DNA of 13,526 nucleotides from Alphaproteobacteria bacterium (GTDB lineage: Bacteria; Pseudomonadota; Alphaproteobacteria; Rhizobiales; Aestuariivirgaceae), in the NCBI GenBank assembly GCA_020441605.1, contig JAGRLX010000151.1, positions 1-13,526 on the forward strand, written 5' to 3'. Position 1 is the first letter of the stretch, and each line of letters opens with the position of its first letter. Below are positions 8,663 to 13,526 of the stretch, in pieces. The notes under the pieces are model-generated. The model searched no databases and was not told the DNA's origin. It saw only the letters and a program-made list of their open reading frames with translations. Both the position numbers and the translations under genes were made by a program.

Positions 8663-9669
8663 GCAGCCCTCCTCTGGACACTGGTCTCGTAAAGATCATG
8701 GAGCCCCTGGCTCACGTCGTCATTGTTCTCGCTCCGCAACAGGCGTTCCCGCCATTGGGCGGGCTCGGCGCCAAGGATCAAGCCGCGCTCCTCGATGCGG
8801 GAAATCACCCAGCCGATGTGCTTGCGTGCAATCCGGTTGCCATGGCGCGGTCCATAGTGGTCGAGGATCGCCTGGTGATGCCGGTGGACAATCTCCGCCT
8901 CCTGCGTGAGGTCCGGCTCGTCAATGCCGCAGCCGGGCTCGATGACATTGGCGAGCACGCCCGGCCACCAGGGCCGCCCATAGGCGCCGCGCCCGATCAT
9001 CACGCCATCGGCCCCCGACTTCGCCATCATCTCGGTGGCGTCCTGCGCGGTCAATCCATCGCCATTGGCAATGAGCGGAATGTTGATGGCTTCCTTGACC
9101 CTCGCAATGGCGGACCAATCGGCCTTGCCCTTGTAGAATTGGCAGCGTGTGCGGCCATGGACGGTAACCATGGCCACGCCCGCATCTTGCGCCCGGCGGG
9201 CGAGTTCCGGGGCGTTGAGACTGTCATGGTCCCATCCGAGCCGCATCTTGACGGTGACCGGCACACTGGCCGCCTGTACCGTGGCCGCGATCAGGCTGAC
9301 GGCATGGTCGAGATCGCGCATGAGCGCCGAACCAGACAGGCCACCCGTCACCTGCCGGGCCGGGCAGCCCATGTTGATGTCGATGATATCGGCGCCCAGG
9401 TCCTGCGCGACGCGGGCGCCCTCCGCCATCCAGTGGGCCTCCCGTCCAGCCAGTTGCACGACGAATGGGCGCAACTCCTCATCGGCCGTGGCCCGCCGCA
9501 CCATGTCCGGCCGGGCGTGAACCAGTTCCTCGCTGGCCACCATCTCGGTCACCACCAGGCCCGCACCATGGGCGTGAGCGATGGCGCGGAACGGCTTGTC
9601 AGTGACCCCGGACATGGGTGCCAGGAAAACCCGGTTGCGGGTCTTGATGGCACCGATCTGTACGCCCAT
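8659..9669 (-). CDS. dusB: tRNA dihydrouridine synthase DusB
   Basis: FMN-dependent enzyme that reduces uridine to dihydrouridine in the D-loop of tRNAs; formerly called NifR3 when found before ntrBC. The product has 336 residues. A TIM-barrel domain carries the FMN-site segment [10 protein letters not shown] at 15-24, the catalytic-cysteine motif NMGCPA with C102, K141 in VTVKMRLGW, and H171 in TVHGRTR. A helical C-terminal domain follows from about 245. The start at 9669 is fixed by an in-frame TAA 4-6 bases upstream. The leader just before the ATG is A/T-rich (TTAAAAA) without a clear Shine-Dalgarno. It is the first gene of the leftward series and has a good candidate promoter; its stop overlaps the ntrB start. 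Cotranscription with ntrBC is inferred from spacing and known in related bacteria. Confidence 0.96.
   Translation of the reverse strand: MGVQIGAIKTRNRVFLAPMSGVTDKPFRAIAHAHGAGLVVTEMVASEELVHARPDMVRRATADEELRPFVVQLAGREAHWMAEGARVAQDLGADIIDINMGCPARQVTGGLSGSALMRDLDHAVSLIAATVQAASVPVTVKMRLGWDHDSLNAPELARRAQDAGVAMVTVHGRTRCQFYKGKADWSAIARVKEAINIPLIANGDGLTAQDATEMMAKSGADGVMIGRGAYGRPWWPGVLANVIEPGCGIDEPDLTQEAEIVHRHHQAILDHYGPRHGNRIARKHIGWVISRIEERGLILGAEPAQWRERLLRSENNDDVSQGLHDLYETSVQRRAA
8668..8673 (-). promoter_or_regulatory. Shine-Dalgarno of ntrB that decides the TTG start
   Basis: AGGAGG on the minus strand, 5 nt before the TTG codon and inside the dusB 3' end. Its strength and spacing are the main reason for accepting TTG as the ntrB start. 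Confidence 0.75.
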
Positions 9670-9681
9670 TTTTTAAGCAAC

Positions 9682-9705
9682 TTATCAGAGTGTTTAATTT
9701 ATCAG
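9682..9705. repeat. Direct repeat TTATCAG in the dusB leader/promoter
   Basis: TTATCAG occurs at 9682-9688 and 9699-9705 (CTGATAA twice on the dusB strand), 17 bp apart, and both copies are preceded by A-C/T. The distal copy lies at the predicted transcription start, immediately next to the -10 element. Same-face-like spacing and position would suit an operator, but the repeat is short and the region is A/T-rich. Confidence 0.3.
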
Positions 9706-9706
9706 C

Positions 9707-9734
9707 AGAATAGCCTTATGCTGCAATGCGTCAA
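9707..9734 (-). promoter_or_regulatory. Candidate dusB-ntrBC promoter
   Basis: On the minus strand TTGACG (9729-9734, five of six consensus bases) is followed after 16 bp by TATTCT (9707-9712, four of six). Transcription would start near 9700, leaving a leader of about 30 nt before dusB. This is the best sigma-70-like promoter in the window and is correctly placed for the leftward series. Seen in sequence; activity inferred. Confidence 0.55.
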
Positions 9735-9760
9735 GGGGCTTTCTTGCGGGACGGGCGTGC

Positions 9761-9776
9761 GATTGCTACAGCAATC
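9761..9776. promoter_or_regulatory. Palindrome touching the ispDF start codon
   Basis: GATTGCT-AC-AGCAATC, perfect 7-bp arms with a 2-bp centre, ends two bases before the ispDF ATG. As DNA it could be a dimeric operator. As RNA it could fold with six base pairs and a four-base loop exactly where a ribosome binding site should be. No Shine-Dalgarno is otherwise visible. The palindrome is certain; its function is unknown. Confidence 0.45.
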
Positions 9777-9778
9777 CG

Positions 9779-10948
9779 ATGACGGTGGCGGCAGTGATTG
9801 TGGCGGGAGGATCGGGCCTGCGCGCAGGCGGCGAGAAGCCCAAGCAATACCAGTTGATCGGCGGTCGGCCTGTCATCTGGTGGACGCTCCGGGCTTTTCT
9901 CGATCATCCCGGTGTTTCCCATGTGCAGACTGTAATCGGCGAGGGCCATGACGCGCTTTTTGCCGAGGCCGCCGGCGACCTGCCGTTGCCCCTGCCGGTG
10001 ATCGGCGGAAGCACCCGCCAGGACTCCTGCCGCATAGGCGTCGAATCCTTGAGCAGCCGAACGCCTTCAAAGGTTTTGATCCACGACGCCGCACGGCCGT
10101 TCGTGTCCCGCGATCTCATCAGCCACGTCATTGCCTGGCTCGACCGCTTTCCAGCGGTGATACCCGGCCTGCCGATCAACGAAACCATCAAGTTCGCCCC
10201 CGGCGGCATGATCGATCGCACCGTCGACCGGACCGGCATGTGGACCGCCCAGACACCACAGGGGTTCAGCTACGATAGGATCCTGAAGGCCCACCGCGAA
10301 GCCCATGCCACTGCCGCCGAAAACCTCACGGACGACGCCTCGGTCGCCGAGCGGGCCGGAATCCCCATTGCCATCATTCCGGGACGGGTGGAAAATCGCA
10401 AGATCACCACCGCCGAGGACCTCAATGCTGCAGACCAGACCATGACCGGCAGGGAATTTCTCCAGCTTCCCGACATCCGGATGGGACAGGGCATCGACAT
10501 CCACCCCTTCGCCGACGGCGACGCGGTGACACTCTGCGGTATCCCCATTCCCTACGGCAAGCGACTGAAAGGCCATTCGGATGCCGATGCGGCTCTCCAC
10601 GCCCTCACCGACGCCATTCTCGGCACCATCGGCGAGGGCGATATCGGCACCCATTTCCCGCCGAACGACCCGCAGTGGAAAGACGCCCCGTCACGGATCT
10701 TTCTGGCCCATGCCATGGCGCTTCTCCATGGGCGCGGCGGTTGCCTCGCCAATGCCGACATCACCATCCTGGCCGAGGCGCCCCGGATCGCGCCCCATAT
10801 CGCCGCCATGAAGGACTTTCTCTGCCCCTTGCTGCACCTTGCCCCTGACAGGATCGCCATCAAGGCGACCACGACCGAAAAGCTTGGGGCCATCGGACGC
10901 GGCGAGGGCATCATGGCCTTCGCCACGGTGACGGTGCGGCTGCCATGA
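9779..10948 (+). CDS. ispDF: Bifunctional IspD/IspF (MEP isoprenoid pathway)
   Basis: Fusion enzyme of the MEP pathway: CTP-dependent cytidylylation of 2-C-methyl-D-erythritol 4-phosphate (IspD) and formation of the 2,4-cyclodiphosphate (IspF). The intervening kinase step is done by a separate protein. The product has 389 residues. The IspD part (about 1-225) has GGSGLRAGGEKPKQY at 10-24 (R15, K22), HDAARPFV at 102-109, TAQTPQ at 156-161 and DDASVAE at 185-191. The IspF part (about 233-389) has GQGIDIHPF at 236-244, HSDADAALHAL from 266, GDIGTHFP from 287 and KATTTEKLG from 362. Zinc ligands D240, H242 and H274 keep exactly the E. coli spacing (D8, H10, H42). The ATG at 9779 is the first start in frame and fits homologue N termini. 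Both halves look active. It is followed by cinA with an ATGA overlap. Confidence 0.97.
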   Translation: MTVAAVIVAGGSGLRAGGEKPKQYQLIGGRPVIWWTLRAFLDHPGVSHVQTVIGEGHDALFAEAAGDLPLPLPVIGGSTRQDSCRIGVESLSSRTPSKVLIHDAARPFVSRDLISHVIAWLDRFPAVIPGLPINETIKFAPGGMIDRTVDRTGMWTAQTPQGFSYDRILKAHREAHATAAENLTDDASVAERAGIPIAIIPGRVENRKITTAEDLNAADQTMTGREFLQLPDIRMGQGIDIHPFADGDAVTLCGIPIPYGKRLKGHSDADAALHALTDAILGTIGEGDIGTHFPPNDPQWKDAPSRIFLAHAMALLHGRGGCLANADITILAEAPRIAPHIAAMKDFLCPLLHLAPDRIAIKATTTEKLGAIGRGEGIMAFATVTVRLP

Positions 10949-11448
10949 TCTTTGCCGCGGACTTGCTGGAGAGCGCCGCTGTCGTGATCGATATCTGCCG
11001 CCGGAAAGGCTTGCGGCTTGCGACCGCCGAAAGCTGCACCGGCGGCCTGATCTCCGCACTGGTCACCACAGTTGCCGGCTCGTCGGATGTCTTTGATGCC
11101 GGGTTCGTCACCTATTCCAATGCGGCGAAGACCCAGATGATCGGCGTGCCGGAAAGCCTGATTGCGGCCCATGGCGCGGTGAGCGAGGAAGTCGCGGTAG
11201 CCATGGCTGAGGGCGCCCTCGACCGCAGCCACGCAGGGATCACCGTAGCCGTCACCGGCATAGCCGGGCCCGGCGGCGGTTCTGCCGCAAAGCCGGTTGG
11301 ACTTGTGCACCTGGCGGTTGCCCGCCGCGGCGCAAGGCCGCTGCGGCATGCGTTAAGGCTTGGAGACATCGGCCGCGAACCGATCCGGCTGGCGACCGTT
11401 GCCGCCGCCCTCGCCATGCTTCAGGACGTAGTGGCCTCCGACCCATAG
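10945..11448 (+). CDS. cinA: CinA C-terminal-type amidase (PncC-like nicotinamide-nucleotide amidase)
   Basis: Stand-alone CinA C-terminal domain; in E. coli the homologue PncC deamidates nicotinamide mononucleotide to nicotinate mononucleotide in NAD recycling. The product has 167 residues, the usual length for the single-domain form, without the N-terminal MoaB-like domain of full CinA. Motifs are ATAESCTGG at 26-34 with candidate nucleophile S30, VTYSN at 55-59, and AVTGIAGPGGG at 102-112. The ATG overlaps the ispDF stop as ATGA, suggesting coupled translation. The final 28 bp overlap the 3' end of the ratA-like gene on the other strand. Family firm. The amidase activity is inferred from homologues; older annotations call it competence/damage-inducible protein, for which nothing here gives support. 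Confidence 0.93.
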   Translation: MIFAADLLESAAVVIDICRRKGLRLATAESCTGGLISALVTTVAGSSDVFDAGFVTYSNAAKTQMIGVPESLIAAHGAVSEEVAVAMAEGALDRSHAGITVAVTGIAGPGGGSAAKPVGLVHLAVARRGARPLRHALRLGDIGREPIRLATVAAALAMLQDVVASDP

Positions 11449-11894
11449 AGCTTGCGCGCCCGGTCCTCGAAGGCTGTCATGATCTTGCGGACGACGAGGT
11501 CGAACATGCCCGACAGCAAGAACTGCATGCTGCGGCTCTTGAGGGCATAGTCGACGGAGAAGTCGATCTCGGATGTTCCATCGGGAAGCTCACGCACCTG
11601 CCAATGGGTTTCGAGCTTCTTGACCGGCCCGTCGGTGGCATGCGCGATCACTTCCCGCTTGACCGGATCGCAGACCACGCGGCTATGGGTGGTCTCCTCG
11701 ATACCCAGCTTCTTGTAGGCGACCGTCATTTCAGCGTCGAAGGACTCTCTTCCATCCGGCAAGGTCTTGCGGCTGCGCACCGTGCTGCTGCGCACCAGCG
11801 GCAGGAACGCCCGATAGGACGCCACATCCGAAGCGATCGCATAGACCTGGTCGGGCGTGTACGGCAGCCGCCGCGTGACATTGAATTTCGGCAT
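11421..11894 (-). CDS. RatA/Coq10-like START-domain (SRPBCC) protein
   Basis: Small SRPBCC-fold protein of the RatA/Coq10 group. In mitochondria Coq10 binds ubiquinone and supports respiration; in E. coli RatA was described as inhibiting 70S formation, so annotation varies. The product has 157 residues with the family's N terminus (RRLPYTPDQVYAIASDVASYRAFLPLV, about 8-34), a central beta-rich part, SEIDFSVDYALKS around 112-124, and the C-terminal amphipathic helix SGMFDLVVRKIMTAFEDRA. There is no signal peptide or membrane segment. It begins 3 bp after the lipA stop with only a weak ribosome binding site, so it is probably translated with lipA. Its 3' end overlaps cinA tail to tail. A role in quinone handling is likelier in alphaproteobacteria than toxin action, but that is inference. 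Confidence 0.9.
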   Translation of the reverse strand: MPKFNVTRRLPYTPDQVYAIASDVASYRAFLPLVRSSTVRSRKTLPDGRESFDAEMTVAYKKLGIEETTHSRVVCDPVKREVIAHATDGPVKKLETHWQVRELPDGTSEIDFSVDYALKSRSMQFLLSGMFDLVVRKIMTAFEDRARKLYGSEATTS

Positions 11895-11897
11895 TGG

Positions 11898-12845
11898 TCA
11901 GTGTCCGGATAGTTTCTGTCTGGCTGCCCGAAGCCGGGCAAAGTCGTCACCAGCGTGGTGCGACGACCGGGTGAGCGGAGTCGAAGCGACCATCAGGAAG
12001 CCCTTGGCATAGGCGATGGTCTCGAAGTTCTTGAACTCATCCGGGGTAACGAAGCGATCGATGGCCGCGTGTTTGCGGGTCGGTTGCAGGTATTGACCGA
12101 TGGTGATGAAGTCGATGTCGGCCGAACGCATGTCATCCATGACCTGCATCACCTGCTCGCGCGTCTCACCTAGCCCCACCATGATGCCTGACTTGGTGAA
12201 CATCGTCGGGTCCAGATCCTTGACCCGCTGCAGAAGGCGCAACGAGTGAAAGTAGCGGGCGCCCGGACGGATCTTGAGGTAGAGCCCCGGCACAGTTTCG
12301 AGATTATGATTGAAGACGTCCGGCTTGGCGTCGACCACGATCTCCAGGGCGCCTTCCTTCTTCAGGAAATCCGGAGTCAACACCTCGACAGTCGTGGCCG
12401 GTGAGGCCATGCGGATGGCCCGGATGGTGCGCGCGATATGGCCGGCGCCACCGTCGGGCAGGTCATCGCGATCGACCGAGGTGACGACAGCATGGGAAAG
12501 ACCCATGCGGGCCACGGCATCGGCCACCTTTTCTGGCTCGTCATGAACGAGCGCCTCCGGAATGCCGGTCTTCACATTGCAGAAGGCGCAGGCCCGGGTG
12601 CAGGTGTCACCCATGATCATGAAGGTGGCGTGCTTCTTGGACCAGCATTCGCCGATATTTGGGCAACCCGCCTCCTCGCAGACCGTGACCAGCTTGTTGT
12701 TGCGGACGATCTTCTGCGTTTCCGAATAGACGGATGATCCGGGCGCCTTGACCCTGATCCACTCGGGCTTCTTCAGGATCGGCGTATCCGGCCTATGGGC
12801 CTTCTCCGGGTGACGGAGCTTTGATTTGTCGATGACCGTAACCAT
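11898..12845 (-). CDS. lipA: Lipoyl synthase LipA
   Basis: Radical SAM enzyme that inserts two sulphurs into octanoyl groups on lipoyl domains of pyruvate and 2-oxoglutarate dehydrogenase and the glycine cleavage H protein. The product has 315 residues. The auxiliary 4Fe-4S cluster ligands are C56, C61 and C67 (CX4CX5C); the radical SAM cluster ligands are C82, C86 and C89 (CX3CX2C). The C-terminal motif that supplies the cluster serine reads RSSHHAGDD (293-301), with His where many LipA proteins have Tyr. The open frame extends right to 13199, but the ATG at 12845 gives the family N terminus ([20 protein letters not shown]), and further extension would run through the small membrane gene in another frame. 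It starts 5 bp after that gene's stop and ends 3 bp before the ratA-like gene, so an operon is likely. Confidence 0.97.
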   Translation of the reverse strand: MVTVIDKSKLRHPEKAHRPDTPILKKPEWIRVKAPGSSVYSETQKIVRNNKLVTVCEEAGCPNIGECWSKKHATFMIMGDTCTRACAFCNVKTGIPEALVHDEPEKVADAVARMGLSHAVVTSVDRDDLPDGGAGHIARTIRAIRMASPATTVEVLTPDFLKKEGALEIVVDAKPDVFNHNLETVPGLYLKIRPGARYFHSLRLLQRVKDLDPTMFTKSGIMVGLGETREQVMQVMDDMRSADIDFITIGQYLQPTRKHAAIDRFVTPDEFKNFETIAYAKGFLMVASTPLTRSSHHAGDDFARLRAARQKLSGH

Positions 12846-12850
12846 GAACG

Positions 12851-13135
12851 TCAGCGATTCTTCACCAGCTTCACGACATAGAGCAGGACGATCGCCCCCG
12901 CCGCCGCGACGATGAGATTGCCGAGGAACCAGCCCTGGAAGATCTCCCCGAGGCGAATGCCCAGGGCGTTGGCGAGGAAGGCTCCGACATAGGAGCCGAT
13001 GATGCCAACGATGATGTTCATGATCAGGCCGTGATCGGCCTTCATCACCTTTTCGGCGATCCATCCTGCCAGCCCGCCGATGACCAGCGTGCCGATCCAG
13101 CCGACGCCTCCGCCCAGATCCATCAACCCTTGCAT
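12851..13135 (-). CDS. GlsB/YeaQ/YmgE-family small membrane protein
   Basis: Small integral membrane protein of the transglycosylase-associated (GlsB/YeaQ/YmgE) family; the biochemical role is unknown, and members are often stress-induced. The product has 94 residues and three hydrophobic segments, about 12-30, 37-60 and 66-90, rich in glycine in the family manner ([30 protein letters not shown]). The short loop after the first segment carries the usual K-x-D-H-G-type residues (KADHGL, 32-37). The ATG at 13135 has GAGGA 7 nt upstream. The stop is 5 bp before lipA. In several alphaproteobacteria a gene of this family sits just before lipA; the spacing here suggests they share a transcript. Family assignment good, function unknown. 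Confidence 0.88.
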   Translation of the reverse strand: MQGLMDLGGGVGWIGTLVIGGLAGWIAEKVMKADHGLIMNIIVGIIGSYVGAFLANALGIRLGEIFQGWFLGNLIVAAAGAIVLLYVVKLVKNR

Positions 13136-13170
13136 CTGCCTGTCCTCTTCGCGGAATGATCTCCAGCAGA

Positions 13171-13199
13171 GATATGGCGCAGGGCGGCGGCCGGTTCAA
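13171..13199 (-). promoter_or_regulatory. Candidate promoter of the small membrane gene-lipA group
   Basis: On the minus strand TTGAAC (13194-13199) and CATATC (13171-13176) are 17 bp apart. The -35 matches five of six bases; the -10 is weak (three of six). It would start transcription near 13165, about 30 nt before the GlsB-like ATG. It lies in the 80-bp gap after the 88-residue gene. Confidence 0.3.
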
Positions 13200-13215
13200 G
13201 CGCTAATGCCGCTGG

Positions 13216-13482
13216 CTACCTGGTCCAGAATTTCAGGGTCTTTTCCTGTTGCTCCGGTGTCTGTTTGATTTCCGGCAAACCGCCTTGCGCAGCGAACAAC
13301 AGGCCGGACCCCACAAGGACGACGACGGCCGGCCGGATCAGCCCCCCGACGAGAGCCCCAGACAGGAGGCCGCTCAGGGTCTTGCCGCGGCCGAACCACA
13401 GCGACATGATGATGGCGCCGAAAACGGCCAGCACCACATCGAGAAGGCCGAACGCATCGACCAGCATGGCGGCATGTTCCAT
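13216..13482 (-). CDS. Unknown small membrane protein (88 aa)
   Basis: I do not recognise this protein. It has 88 residues with two clear hydrophobic segments (about 12-31 and 40-65) separated by a short basic loop (FGRGKTLSG). The C-terminal tail is polar and charged (about 69-88, with PEIKQTPEQQEKTLKF). There is no signal peptide cleavage site, cysteine or metal motif. The ATG at 13482 is the first start after an in-frame TAA about 25 bases upstream. The nearest purine-rich stretch, GAGGGGG, is 13 nt away, rather far, so a start at the in-frame ATG of residue 6 is possible. It precedes the GlsB-like gene by 80 bp on the same strand. Codon use looks like that of its neighbours. It is probably a real gene because homologous small membrane genes are common near lipA, but that is inference. 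Confidence 0.6.
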   Translation of the reverse strand: MEHAAMLVDAFGLLDVVLAVFGAIIMSLWFGRGKTLSGLLSGALVGGLIRPAVVVLVGSGLLFAAQGGLPEIKQTPEQQEKTLKFWTR

Positions 13483-13526
13483 GACCGGCAGAATGCCCCC
13501 TCGCCCTTAACAAATCCTACATATGT

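Noticed and set aside
8698..9951. Open frame of 417 codons on the plus strand opposite dusB
   Set aside because: It is antisense to dusB, whose motifs are complete, and runs across the promoter region into ispDF. It has no recognisable domain, and its composition is that of a GC-rich shadow frame.
12846..13199. N-terminal extension of lipA by 118 codons
   Set aside because: The family N terminus begins at the ATG at 12845. The extension overlaps the GlsB-like gene in another frame and has low-complexity Arg/Gly content.
13171..13199. General-stress (EcfG-type) promoter before the GlsB-like gene
   Set aside because: TGAACC is close to the GGAACC element, but no CGTT follows at the required distance; a sigma-70-like reading is better, though weak.
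13519..13526. Palindrome ACATATGT at the right edge
   Set aside because: Eight bases in an A/T-rich edge, cut by the window end; too short to support any claim.
1..13526. Novel defence, mobile or biosynthetic system
   Set aside because: Every gene but one small membrane protein belongs to a known conserved family in a known gene order. I saw no integrase, transposase, repeat array or change in codon character.

Overview
The window is about 13.5 kb of GC-rich, densely coding chromosome from an alphaproteobacterium. The evidence is the fused ispDF gene, the tandem two-component pairs NtrB/NtrC and NtrY/NtrX behind dusB (the old nifR3), and hfq-hflX directly after ntrX. The gene order (lipA, ratA-like, cinA, ispDF, dusB, ntrBCYX, hfq, hflX, mazG) resembles what is known from Rhizobiales and Rhodospirillales. 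I cannot name a genus. I see no mobile element, CRISPR array, tRNA, rRNA or sign of recent transfer, and no stretch over 300 bases lacks a gene.

Left part (1-9669): the 3' end of mazG points right. It meets a long leftward series read in the order dusB, ntrB, ntrC, ntrY, ntrX, hfq, hflX. The dusB-ntrB and ntrB-ntrC junctions overlap by 4 bases, as does hfq-hflX; ntrX starts 13 bases after ntrY. Two genes, ntrB and hflX, use TTG starts inside TTGA overlaps. Only the gaps before dusB (109 bp), ntrY (87 bp) and hfq (70 bp) can hold intergenic promoters, and each has a sigma-70-like candidate. The series combines tRNA dihydrouridylation, nitrogen sensing, an envelope-linked second sensor pair, and post-transcriptional and ribosome-associated factors.

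Middle (9670-11448): a short divergent region separates dusB from ispDF-cinA. ispDF performs two non-consecutive steps of the MEP isoprenoid pathway. It overlaps cinA (a stand-alone nicotinamide-nucleotide amidase domain) by 4 bases.

Right part (11421-13482): a leftward group, read as an 88-residue unknown membrane protein, a GlsB/YeaQ-like small membrane protein, lipoyl synthase lipA and a RatA/Coq10-like START-domain protein. The last gene overlaps the end of cinA tail to tail by 28 bp.

Most of this is conserved housekeeping DNA, and I found no convincing undescribed system. The points worth a second look are small regulatory structures: a 7-bp-arm palindrome touching the ispDF start codon, a repeated TTATCAG element at the dusB promoter, a possible leaderless promoter for ntrY, the coupled TTG starts, and the unknown membrane protein beside the lipA group.
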